From contig JAJTUP010000134.1 of the NCBI GenBank assembly GCA_021399435.1, positions 1 through 64,000 of the forward strand: a DNA stretch of 64,000 nt. Reading direction: 5' to 3'. The stretch comes from Diaporthe sp. PMI_573. Taxonomy: Eukaryota; Ascomycota; Sordariomycetes; Diaporthales; Diaporthaceae. Positions 53,910-63,104 of the stretch are shown one piece after another. Below the pieces are notes generated by a model. It searched no databases. It was not told the DNA's origin and saw only the letters and a program-made list of their open reading frames with translations. The translations under genes were made by a program, and so were the position numbers. Each line of letters opens with the position of its first letter. The first letter of the stretch is position 1.

Positions 53910-56549
53910 CTAACCTCCAGAGCTCTCTCCAGAGGCTTTACTAACTCCCATCTCTTTCCAATTGAACATACCCATCCTAGCCCAGTTCTTGAGGCATTGA
54001 CAAGACTTCATCGTTGCAAAGTGTTGCCGATGCCTCTGAGAAGAGATCTGAAGCTTCGCAACGCTGAAGCACCACTCACACTCGCTTGACATGGCAGGAA
54101 TAGTCAAGAAGTCTATTGCCATTCGATACAGCCTTGGCCACTTGCCCTTTCTGCTGATCAACCACGAAATAAGGTCCTCAGCTTCCTCCCCACCTCCCTG
54201 ATTAGTCTCTTCCTCAGCCAATGGCCGTGGAGGCTCTGAAAGGTAGTCCTCAATCTCGTCCATCAAGCGTGGTTGTTGGGTCTGATAATAATTGCCCTTA
54301 GTGATCCACGGAGTCTTCGTCTTCTTCGCCTGGGCATTCTGAGGAACTGGCTGAGAGCTCCCGCTTGCCCTATCCACGTATGAGTCGTCAAACAAAGCCC
54401 TGAAGTCCTTGACAATGGCCTCCTTGCGTTCGGGGTAGTAGACTTCGATAAACCGTGTCTTGTGAGCTGGGTGCAGAATCATTGCCGCCCAATAGACCCC
54501 TGTCTCCTCCATCAGATTCCTGTACTTTTCCAGCTTCTTAGAGGCAAACTCAAGCGAGTGCTGTATATATCGGAGGCTTAGATCGCCGAGTCGGAGCTCC
54601 TCAGTGGCTCTTGGTGACTCAGGCGGAGACGATCGGCTCTGAGGAATAGAGGAGGCTTGTCTTGGAGAGGAAATATCGACTTCGAAGTCTTGGAGGCGGG
54701 TAGGAAGTCTGACTTCCCTCTGCGAGCGCCGAGGCATCTGGGATTCGTCACCTGCAACAAATATACAGCTTTCAGCTGAATCGGAAGGCCCAAAGGAAGG
54801 CTCTTCTAGATCGATCTGTGGTGTCTCGAAAGGTGTACCAACAAGGCCCTCATTATAGCGTTTTTGCATTTCCTTGAGGTGGTCTTGCAAGCAACAGACT
54901 GTTGAGATGACCTCCGCAAACCTGGGTTCCCTGCCCTCAAAGTATTTGGTATACTCGATATATGGCTTCAAGATTTCGAGGATTTCCGTGAGGACGAGCC
55001 AGTCTTCGTGTTGCAAGACATCTTCTTCAGGGATCCGTTTTTCAGGTTTCTCGTCTGTCCTGCTCATAAGGTATATCGAATTCCACCGCGTATCGTTGTC
55101 TGCCTTCACCATCAAGCCCACCACGTCCTTTTCGATTAGCCAAAGCCCCAGCTCTTGCAATACATCCGCGCGGATTCGACCAGTGGTGATTGCAAGGAAT
55201 TGGTCTCTCCGTTGAGAGGATCTGCGGATGAAATGGACGGCGTTGTGAAGCTTGCCAACTGGGCCATATTTCCTCCACTCTTTGAGAAGCCTCAGTTCAG
55301 TATCGACATCAAGATTGTCCTTATTATAGGCAGAGTCGAAGATTTCTGACGAAGCTCCCTCGAGGAAGGCCTTGGCAGAGAGGTTGAGTACGTGGCCAAA
55401 GCAGCGGATTCGAACCTGCCTTTCAAGTTTGACTCTTTGGTACTCAGTTAAGTGAGGCTTCAACGCTTTAAGAATGGCCCTGACTGCCGTATCGCAAGAA
55501 TCTGCGTTATCAGCAGTAAAGAAGCCGAGTTTCTTGCTAATATCGAAGTCCCTAAACAACTGGACCATGATCCGAGCCTGGTTCTCGCCTCCGTGGCTGC
55601 CTTCAACCCGTTCAAGGGACAATAGACGTATCTGGAGCTTCCCAGAAGTGTCAACAAAGTGGGCGATAATGGAAAGCAATGCAATATTGTTTGGAGAAGT
55701 CCAGAGGTCAAAGGTGATATGGATTTTGCTCCGAGCCACTTGGAACTCACGCTTTAGAAGTGTCTTTCGAGTTTCGTACTCCATAGTGATCCAATTCTTG
55801 ACCGTATCAGCGCTTTCAGGTAAGAGCTCATTGATGAAGTCCCTATTAAGTACCAGAAGGAGTTCGCGGAAAAGAGGGTGTTCAATGCCGTAGAAGGGGA
55901 TATTTGCGTCGATAATCCAACCCATCAAGAGATTCTTGAATTCTTCAGCTGCCGTACGAACCACGAGGCGTTGGGAGGACTTGTCGGAGCTCGACGTCTT
56001 CGCAAAGTCGATTATTGCTTGTCTCTTTGCAAGGGGCTCGTCCCCATCTTGGTCTTGAAGCTCCCCATCTGGAAATATACGGTGCTGTTTCTTGAGATGC
56101 CTGCCTGCTGACGTAGTTGCCTCCCCATCGAATAGCTTCGTTATTCCGATCGATTCGCAGTGCTTGCAAAGAAAGACGTCTTCGTGCGTGTCGTCGGGGT
56201 TCAATCGAACGAGACAGTTGACATGGGGCTGTATCCACGAATTGCGCTTCCTTTTCTTGTGTAGCCATGCCTCAAGAATATAGGTATTAACCCTGCCGTC
56301 GCTTTTCAGCTTGATCTTGGGGAGTTCATCCACATCCTTCGCGCCCCTGATATGGTCGGCTCGAATTCTGGGAGGAGTGGGAGGATGAGGATTTATATGG
56401 CCGAACGCAAAGTGTGGCGGCAAATTAATTAGTGGGGAGGTGGGCTTACGCCAGGCTGCGGCGATGCATGCGGCACAGGGTGGCCTGTCAGCTCCATACG
56501 GCTGGCTTCCGGGGCTGGGGCCTGTGGCCCCGTTCAGCATGCGGGGCAT
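53910..56549 (-). CDS. hAT transposase, uninterrupted 879-codon ORF
   Basis: A long minus ORF with all hAT landmarks: BED finger FLCKHCESIGITKLF...GRHLKKQH, first Asp block KIHITFDLWTSPNNIALLSI, second Asp block LGFFTADNADSCDTAV, and IRCFGHVLNLSAKAFLEG. The C-terminus reads MAIDFLTIPAMSSECEWCFSVAKLQISSQRHR. The invariant arginine of the family motif SSECERxFS is tryptophan here (TGG, one C-to-T step from CGG). This may have disabled it. The first 50 or so residues look non-coding, so the real start is probably internal. Terminal repeats could not be resolved. It forms a separate subgroup from the other hAT copies. Confidence 0.8.
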   Translation of the reverse strand: MPRMLNGATGPSPGSQPYGADRPPCAACIAAAWRKPTSPLINLPPHFAFGHINPHPPTPPRIRADHIRGAKDVDELPKIKLKSDGRVNTYILEAWLHKKRKRNSWIQPHVNCLVRLNPDDTHEDVFLCKHCESIGITKLFDGEATTSAGRHLKKQHRIFPDGELQDQDGDEPLAKRQAIIDFAKTSSSDKSSQRLVVRTAAEEFKNLLMGWIIDANIPFYGIEHPLFRELLLVLNRDFINELLPESADTVKNWITMEYETRKTLLKREFQVARSKIHITFDLWTSPNNIALLSIIAHFVDTSGKLQIRLLSLERVEGSHGGENQARIMVQLFRDFDISKKLGFFTADNADSCDTAVRAILKALKPHLTEYQRVKLERQVRIRCFGHVLNLSAKAFLEGASSEIFDSAYNKDNLDVDTELRLLKEWRKYGPVGKLHNAVHFIRRSSQRRDQFLAITTGRIRADVLQELGLWLIEKDVVGLMVKADNDTRWNSIYLMSRTDEKPEKRIPEEDVLQHEDWLVLTEILEILKPYIEYTKYFEGREPRFAEVISTVCCLQDHLKEMQKRYNEGLVGTPFETPQIDLEEPSFGPSDSAESCIFVAGDESQMPRRSQREVRLPTRLQDFEVDISSPRQASSIPQSRSSPPESPRATEELRLGDLSLRYIQHSLEFASKKLEKYRNLMEETGVYWAAMILHPAHKTRFIEVYYPERKEAIVKDFRALFDDSYVDRASGSSQPVPQNAQAKKTKTPWITKGNYYQTQQPRLMDEIEDYLSEPPRPLAEEETNQGGGEEAEDLISWLISRKGKWPRLYRMAIDFLTIPAMSSECEWCFSVAKLQISSQRHRQHFATMKSCQCLKNWARMGMFNWKEMGVSKASGESSGG

Positions 56550-56977
56550 TTGGCTCGCCCAGCACTTCGATCACATTTGGGACTGCGGCGCTAAACTTCG
56601 GGCGTAGTTTCGTTAACTAAACCTTACCATAAGCTCAACTCGACAATTGACGTCACCAACACTTACCCTTTCCATCTCTCCATCACCTTCACCCAACTTC
56701 TCTCCATCCTCCTTCCGTCGAAACGACCTGTACTACTTTGCAATGAATGCCAGCGGTAGATGTAATCGATGTTGACACCTCGCATAGTCTGTCGAAGTGT
56801 ATTTGTTGTGGCCCTACGTCTGAGAGGAGAGGTTGGCGCGGGATCCACATCAAAGAGCCAGACATCGGTCCAGTGTTCAAGCGCCGAGGGTAACCGCTTC
56901 ATCTATGTCTTCATCCGGTCTCCGACTCACTCTAGCATCAAAAGCACAACGCAGCTTTCTACTACTGTTTCGCAAAC
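56550..56977. other. No gene seen
   Basis: Spacer containing the 5' flanks of the hAT gene (minus) and of the hypothetical gene (plus). No clear inverted repeat was found. Confidence 0.35.
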
Positions 56978-58365
56978 ATGGGCAAAGTAAACGAGAAAGC
57001 GAGCGGCGAACAGCGCCGTCGAGTTTACATTCAATGCCGTCCTATTTTCAGTGGTAAGAATGCCCATGAGCGGAAGGGAAAGAAGATTACCGCCTTAGTC
57101 GAAGGGAGTAAATCGCTTCAGCCGTTGCTACGAGACATCAGAAAGGACAAGTTACTTCAAATCCTACAGGGTCTGCTGAACAAGGGCATCTTTGAGTCAG
57201 AGCTCCGGGCCAAAGTCGAGTTTCCAGACCTCTTTCGCCCTTCGCCGCATCGCGACGCCCTACGCCATGCATCTGAGCTCTCCGCGGCACGCTCCACGGC
57301 GGAGGTGCTAAGCGAAATCTCATCCCAGGATGCCAAGGAGCGAAGTTTTACCGCCAGAAGCGAAGCTGCGAGCAAGCCTGTAATTGGCACCATTGTCGAA
57401 CCCGATGTGGTGGAGCCTCCTACCCGTCGGTCATCTCCCAAACCGTACAGGAAGCACTTAAATTACTGACCTGAATTTCGACAGACTCGGAATCACAGGA
57501 GAGGGTGGAAGAGGAATCACAGGAGAGGGTGGAAGAGGATCGTTTCTCCATCAGACACCCTTCCCTTTACCCGACCTATCTTCCATACCAGGCTCAGCAT
57601 CTTATCGTTAACAAGGCGCAGCAGGTCCTGGAGGAGTGCTGTTTCGATTTTGCGATGGTGTCCATGCCTGAGTTGCTTCAAGAGAAGAACTGGGAATGTC
57701 CAGCGGCAGCAGAGCTGACGGAGTGGACGAAGATGTTCCTCAAGGGCAAGAACTGTCGGTCGGGGCTACCGAAGGAGCTGGGCGAGGAAGGGAAGGAGTT
57801 GCTTCTAGAAGTTGCGAATGTTCGGCACACGGCCGTCCACCGTCTCCCTACGACTGCGAAAGGTGTCTGTCGGCTTCTCGAGGGCGCGGTGAAGTTCGCG
57901 CAGGTCCTTCGAGACGACGGACGAGCCGAGCAGCTGGACGGATTACGAGCGGAACTCAGCAGCAAGATCAAGGCGATGGAGCTGAACAAGAATGTTCTGG
58001 AAGATACGTTGGCCTCCAAGCTCCAAACGATCCAGAAACAGCGCGAAGAGTTAGACAAGAAGGAGGTAGCGCTGATCCAGGTGATGTTGAAGGATGATAT
58101 GGACAACAAGGCCTTGATAGGACAACTGATGGAGGAATCTGTCTGCAGGATCTTCAATAAGCACGGCGGTGACGGTCAGGGGGGGAGTGGAGATGACGAG
58201 AAAGAGGATAGCAGGACGGAGGATGGCCAGAAAGAGGAAGGAGAGAAGGGAAGGGCGGAAACCGATCAGAAATTGGATATCGGGGCCGAGGAGGAAGGTT
58301 GCGAAGAAGGAGGACAGGCTGAGTCAGACGAGGAAGAGGATTGCGAAACGACAAATGGGGTATAA
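56978..58365 (+). CDS. Conserved fungal hypothetical protein with RHTAVHRLPT motif
   Basis: Exon 1 (from ATG 56978, MGKVNEKASGEQRRR) carries a basic N-terminus and a helical region. An intron near 57440-57485 (acceptor TTTCGACAG) leads to exon 2, whose exact donor phase I could not fix. Exon 2 contains a block VRHTAVHRLPTTAKGVCRLLEGAVKFAQVL, recognisable from many ascomycete proteins of unknown function. A coiled-coil-like stretch (LRAELSSKIKAMELNKNVLEDTLASK) follows, then a long Glu/Asp/Gly-rich tail to the stop at 58363-58365. A perfect 24-bp tandem duplication at 57490-57537 repeats ESQERVEE. No frameshift was seen. Function is unknown. Confidence 0.6.
57490..57537 (+). repeat. 24-bp perfect tandem duplication in coding sequence
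   Basis: Two identical head-to-tail copies (57490-57513 and 57514-57537) at the start of the second exon encode a repeated eight-residue unit in frame. Confidence 0.9.
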
Positions 58366-58372
58366 ACAGAGA

Positions 58373-59203
58373 TCACCAAGTCCTCTCCTCATTCTGTATA
58401 CAGAAGCTCTGACATGCCTTGGTCTCGAGGAATTCTGTAACAAGTTGCTCCCCATTCTCCCTCCAAAACTCCCGAAAAGCGCAAACGGCCACATCTCGCT
58501 CGCCGGTGTAGAAAGCAGAGGAAGGTCGCGCGATGCGCGGAAATATAATGTCCCAAATTACAAACCACCGCGAGTCCTCCGACATATATAATTTGTTCTC
58601 TCTTTCGAGCTGCTCTTCCTGACCATCTGTAATCCCATAGGGTGTGCTTAAAGCATTTGCATAGCAAGCGCGGAGTCGAATATGTGCGTCTCGGTCTTTG
58701 GCCGAGACAAAGACTTCCTTGCATACTGGACAGAACTGCGGTCGGCGATGATCCCAGCAGACGTGTTCCTTGACGTCCTCGATACTAGTGAAATGATGTC
58801 TTCACACACATTCTGTGTATTGATTGTTTTGGATGTAGAATGGGCAGGCATAAACCCTTGCCTTCTTGATGACAACCGTTTCTCCATCATCAGCTTCAGA
58901 CATGTAGACATCTTCAAGCTGTTCGGATGAGTTCGAGTGCTGCAGTCGTCTCCGACCTTGGGTGCTCCATGGGATGAACCAATTTTTGTTGCTTTGAGTT
59001 GGGCGGCCGGAGAGAAATCTGTCAGCCGCAACCTCTGCTAACTCATTCATAATTGAAGCAATATATGGGACGTGTGCCTCCGAGGATTGCGATATATTCG
59101 CAACGATCGACAGGGGAGGCCAATCATTAGCGCCTCTGACCTTAGAGCACCTGCATGTGAACCCGCGGGGTAGAAAGGTCGATGCCTCGATCGCACATAT
59201 CTA
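58373..59203 (-). pseudogene. C2H2-type fungal protein (acuF-like family), one-base frameshift
   Basis: From about 59203 the minus frame reads PRGFTCRCSKVRGANDWPPL...VPYIASIMNELAEVAADRF, then ARVYACPFYIQNNQYTEC. At about 58789 an extra base breaks the frame. It resumes as TSIEDVKEHVCWDHRRPQFCPVCKEVFVSAKDRDAHIRLRAC, the zinc-finger region. Family-typical text follows (GITDGQEEQLER, WFVIWDIIFPRIARPSSAF) and ends at 58373 after NEERTW. The stop of the preceding plus-strand gene is seven bases away. The insertion may be a real mutation or an assembly error. The 5' exon above 59203 was not identified. Confidence 0.6.
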
Positions 59204-59670
59204 CACAGAATTAGCAATCTTTTTAGTCAAAAGACTGGTGTTATGGTTCTAACCTTTTGGACATATATTGTCGGGTTTGGCGAAAGTTGAGGACGATTAT
59301 TAACGTGTGATCGCGTGGGGTCGCCATGATTTCCCATATTCTAACCTGGTTCCTCACTGTAATCCGATGCAAGTAAGCTGTAAATGTACTGGTAACTCAG
59401 AATCTGAATTTGATCTAGGTTAGGAATGGAGATAGATGCTGTCAGCGTAAATTACTGGGCGCGCAGCCTTTAAAAGGTTGTCACCCCCGCTTTGTGCGGC
59501 TGCACGCACTTGCGTACACTTGGGCGTAAGGTCCTCCTCGAGGCGGAAGCACACACTTGCGTAAGATGAAGGGATTTTTTGCATGAAAGTGGACTAATAT
59601 TGTACCGTGCAGCATCCACAGTACAGTACGACTGCCCAAAGTCGAAGCGAACTAGGCAGCAGGAACAGAC

Positions 59671-61352
59671 ATGGCAGCTGAGTACGACCGCTACAGGAAG
59701 GCTCACAGTCCCTGGCCCGAACTCATCATCGATTCTGCACAGCTTCTTGCCTTCACAACAGATGCGTTGCGAACGCAATGGGTGGCACTGAGCCAGGAGA
59801 AGAGGCGACAGACACAAGCCCAAGCCCCGGACCTGGGGCTCGCCGGCGCGTTCAACGACTTTCACGGGACCTCAAAAGTGCGGCGGAATAACTAACTCGG
59901 AGATCCGCCGCTTTCCGCCTGGAAGTTGTGACAAATTTTGGTACTTGAAGCAGGACGACTCCTCGACGATCTCCCTCAGTTCAACGATCTCAACAGAGGT
60001 TGTATCATTTCTCAGCCGCAAACGTTGGACGATGGCGAGAAGGTATACCCTTCCACAAGTCACAAGAGGCTGAAGATGGCGGGTTCGGGCGACTGGACAT
60101 GCGCAAACTCATCGAGACTGCAGAGAAAACATGCCCCTTGCTCCTGCGGACACTCCGTGGTGTGATACAGCCTCACAGCCAAGTGCGAGGGGGCTACGAC
60201 AATATACCACCACAAGTCGACGGGGTTCTGGTCAACATTTTGGTGGTGATGTGTGGAACACAGCGGCGGAATGGGTCTTCTGGATTTCAGCTGCAGCTGA
60301 GTGTATATCTCCATTCCAAAGGCGTCAAGCGGCGGCAGATAGAGGCTCTACACCGCCTTGGGCTTTGCTGCTCATATCACAAGACACTGCAAGTGATCAA
60401 GAGACAGTCAGAGGCAGCAGCAGAAGCGGTAACTCTGAAGGGGCAACAGCCAACCGCTGTCACTGCATACGACAACTTCGAACAGATGGAGCATGTCAAA
60501 GAACAGCGTGTTGATAACGAGAATTCGTTCCACTCGGTCACAACTGGTCAGCTTATTGAAGGGATCGAGATGCCAGAAGGAGGACTGCTACAAAGCATGC
60601 AGAACCAGGCGGCAAGGCTGCGAGTGCAAGATATCTTCTGTTGTCCAGGAAATGAAGCAGATGCAGCCGAACTGGAAGTAAGATTCTCGCATGGGATATT
60701 CGTGGTATTGTAAGCTGATCGCATCAAACAGTAGATCTCGCGGTATTTCGTATACGAGTCTCTGCGAACAGCATTTCCCGAGGACGTTTCGGCAACTAGT
60801 CCTCCTCGCATGCCGGTGATAGATATCCTACCGAGAAGGACGACAATGCACCTATCCCTTGGTCCCATACCACATGATGAGAGCACGAACGCTGGTAATT
60901 TGAATGTCTTGTCAAACATTTTTCAGCAGCAATACAGACTGCCAGATGAAGCGTTCAAAGAGCGGCTCTTGCTCATCTATGGTGATCAGAAGACAACTCA
61001 ACGGATCCGGACGATCAAGAGCCGCAGAGCTGGCGCTGTGCGACCTGTAGACAGCCTAAAATGGGCACTACCAATACCAGCTCTCTTTCATGTCAAGATG
61101 AATTACCTTTACCTGCTCAGCCGAACGCATTTCGGGTCCGCTGGTGATGGTAGTGAAGCCACTCTCTGGCATGCCATGAACTTCTGGATCCGCAAAGGGA
61201 TCTCTACAAAGAAGGCAGACTTCCATGCTCTTGAACAGCTCATCATCCAGAGCTTTCAGGCCAGTAACCACACGTCGACTACCAGGAGCAAGTTGCGCAG
61301 CACGCGCAGCATCGAAGCATCATATCCAAATGATACTCAATTCAATCGGTAG
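59671..61352 (+). CDS. DUF6589-like protein
   Basis: ATG 59671 opens MAAEYDRYRKAHSPWPELIID. At least three exons are needed. The main exon reads RKLIETAEKTCPLLLRTLRG, then LSVYLHSKGVKRRQIEALHRLGLCCSYHKTLQVI, TAVTAYDNFEQMEHVKEQRV, and FHSVTTGQLIEGIEMPEGGLLQSM. An intron at about 60680-60735 (GTAAGA donor, CAGTAG acceptor) joins ISRYFVYESLRTAFPEDV and MPVIDILPRRTTMHLSLGPIPHDEST. This order is that of the fungal DUF6589 family, which occurs in many dispersed copies and may be mobile-element-related. The gene ends at 61350-61352 without obvious damage, although exon 2 boundaries are uncertain. Confidence 0.6.
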
Positions 61353-61976
61353 CTGAGACGTTATAGATCTTTCGCACACAGCTATTTTGATGTTTTCTGT
61401 TGCATTAAAGGTGATATGAGGCGTTGTAATTCTCTTGATGAAATCGGTCTGGCGTAACAGATGGGGATACATAATTTACAGCTGAGGACACATCCAAAAT
61501 GTATGTATCCTAAGGGATGGGCCACCAAATTGTGCCAAAAATCTCTCAGGCCCACACACAGAATCACGTGCGCTTAGCGCTTGCGTCTATTCGGCTAGTG
61601 TGTGGGTCTGAGTGCCTGAGGTAAGTCACCAAATAGTACTTGGAAGCACGTGATAAATGACGCGTCATAAACCTCGGGTTTATGACCGTCATTTACCTAG
61701 GGGTTTTGGTAATTTACCTCCTGGTAATTTACCTCGAGGCATCCCTACCAGCCGGGCCCCCGGCTGACTAAGCACACCCAACCTATCGAACTACGTGCGA
61801 TCCAACCAGGTGCTATTCCAACAATCCCCCTATTTTTGCATGTCGATTGAAATGTAGAATAGAAGTTATCAAGGCCTCAAGGCACAACCTTTCGTCTCTT
61901 CGTTCGTTCCTCCCTTCGTTCCTCAAGGCATAAGGACTAGCCTACAATAATGTTGATTTAGGAGTGCTGAATAAAT
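61353..61976. other. Intergenic with a hairpin; no gene
   Basis: An imperfect 19-bp inverted repeat (61655-61673 and 61676-61694, two-base loop, one-base bulge) can form a hairpin. Two copies of GGTAATTTACCTC lie just downstream (about 61708-61737). It may be a small MITE-like or terminator structure. Confidence 0.5.
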
Positions 61977-63104
61977 TCATTTACTATTTGAAACCTGTAT
62001 GACCACCTTTTTACCTTTGACTGTTCCATCTCTTAAACTCTTCAATGCAGCTGAAAGACCAGTATCGAGTCCACCCTCAACCACTTCAAATGGATGAGCT
62101 TTTAACCAGCCTTGGTTCAAGCCTCTAGCAAATGCCTGTCCCCAGACTAGGCCAAAAAGCCTCTGGCCTTCTGCCTTGCCATGAACATAACCCACATCTA
62201 CTGGCAATATCTCGACGGTCGGGTCTGCGGCGCTATAGTCTCTGCCTGGCCAAACGACGACAATTCTCGGCTTCCGGCCCGTCGCATCTTGGGGCCCCGC
62301 GATAGCTTGCGATAGAACATCCCAAGTTCCCTTTTCACTAATGCCATCAAAAACATCCCAGACACGGCCGTCTTCTACCCCAGAGGCCCGGACTGCATCT
62401 TGCAGGGCAGTAACCATATCTGCTGGCGACTTCCAACTTCTATAATCCAGCATGCAATCGCCCTCCTCCTTGTCAAGAAAGGGCTCGACGAATGCACTAT
62501 TGCTACTGCCCACCGCAATAATCGGGTGAATACCGGCCACCTTTGCTAGCTTGATAGCAAAGGCACCAACAGTACTCGACGCCCCATAGACAATGAGAGG
62601 CCGCTTCTTGTTGTCAGACTTCTCGCGAGATTTGACATCCCAGGGTGATGGTAGCTCAAGCTTGACGAAAAGAGACACGGCAGCTGTATAGGCGGCCAGC
62701 GGAATCGTTGCTGCCTCCTCAAAGGAGATCGGCGTCGGGATTGCGAACACGGTGTGCGCAGGCGCGATAGCATACTCGGCGAAGGCACCGTGGGGAGCTA
62801 GCATAACGTGGAATGCAGCCACGCGATCCCCCTCTGAGAATCCAATGACGTCTGGGCCGAGCAACTTGACCACGCCGGCGATATCGTCGCCCGAATTGTG
62901 GTCCTTCTTCATTAGACCTGGAAAGGCCCAATCTTTGTGGTTCGTACCTAAGGGGCACAAGTTTGTACAACTTCTGAAAGACAGTTGGAGAATCATCTTA
63001 CCAGCGACCATAACTTTGATCAAGACTTCATTGGGCCCTGGCCGAGGTATTTCAACCTCCTGGATTTTGACAGAGCCATTACTTGACACAATCCCTTCCT
63101 TCAT
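61977..63104 (-). CDS. Medium-chain dehydrogenase/reductase (zinc-type ADH / enoyl-reductase-like)
   Basis: Start ATG 63102-63104 (MKEGIVSSNGSVKIQEVEIPRPGPNEVLIKV). A 54-bp intron (62948-63001: GTAAGA donor, CTTAG acceptor) happens to keep the unspliced frame open, so the spliced protein is about 357 residues. Landmarks: NHKDWAF, GDDIAGVVKLLGPDVIGFSEGDRV in the GroES-like domain, AIPTPISFEEAATIPLAAYTA, and the cofactor-binding IVYGASSTVGAFAIKLAKVAG. The C-terminus reads GTVKGKKVVIQV. The catalytic zinc ligands of true alcohol dehydrogenases are lacking. This fits the NADPH-dependent quinone/trans-enoyl reductase branch common in fungi, as in LovC-like partners. It is intact, with no polyketide synthase nearby. 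Confidence 0.85.
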   Translation of the reverse strand: MKEGIVSSNGSVKIQEVEIPRPGPNEVLIKVMVAGKMILQLSFRSCTNLCPLGTNHKDWAFPGLMKKDHNSGDDIAGVVKLLGPDVIGFSEGDRVAAFHVMLAPHGAFAEYAIAPAHTVFAIPTPISFEEAATIPLAAYTAAVSLFVKLELPSPWDVKSREKSDNKKRPLIVYGASSTVGAFAIKLAKVAGIHPIIAVGSSNSAFVEPFLDKEEGDCMLDYRSWKSPADMVTALQDAVRASGVEDGRVWDVFDGISEKGTWDVLSQAIAGPQDATGRKPRIVVVWPGRDYSAADPTVEILPVDVGYVHGKAEGQRLFGLVWGQAFARGLNQGWLKAHPFEVVEGGLDTGLSAALKSLRDGTVKGKKVVIQVSNSK

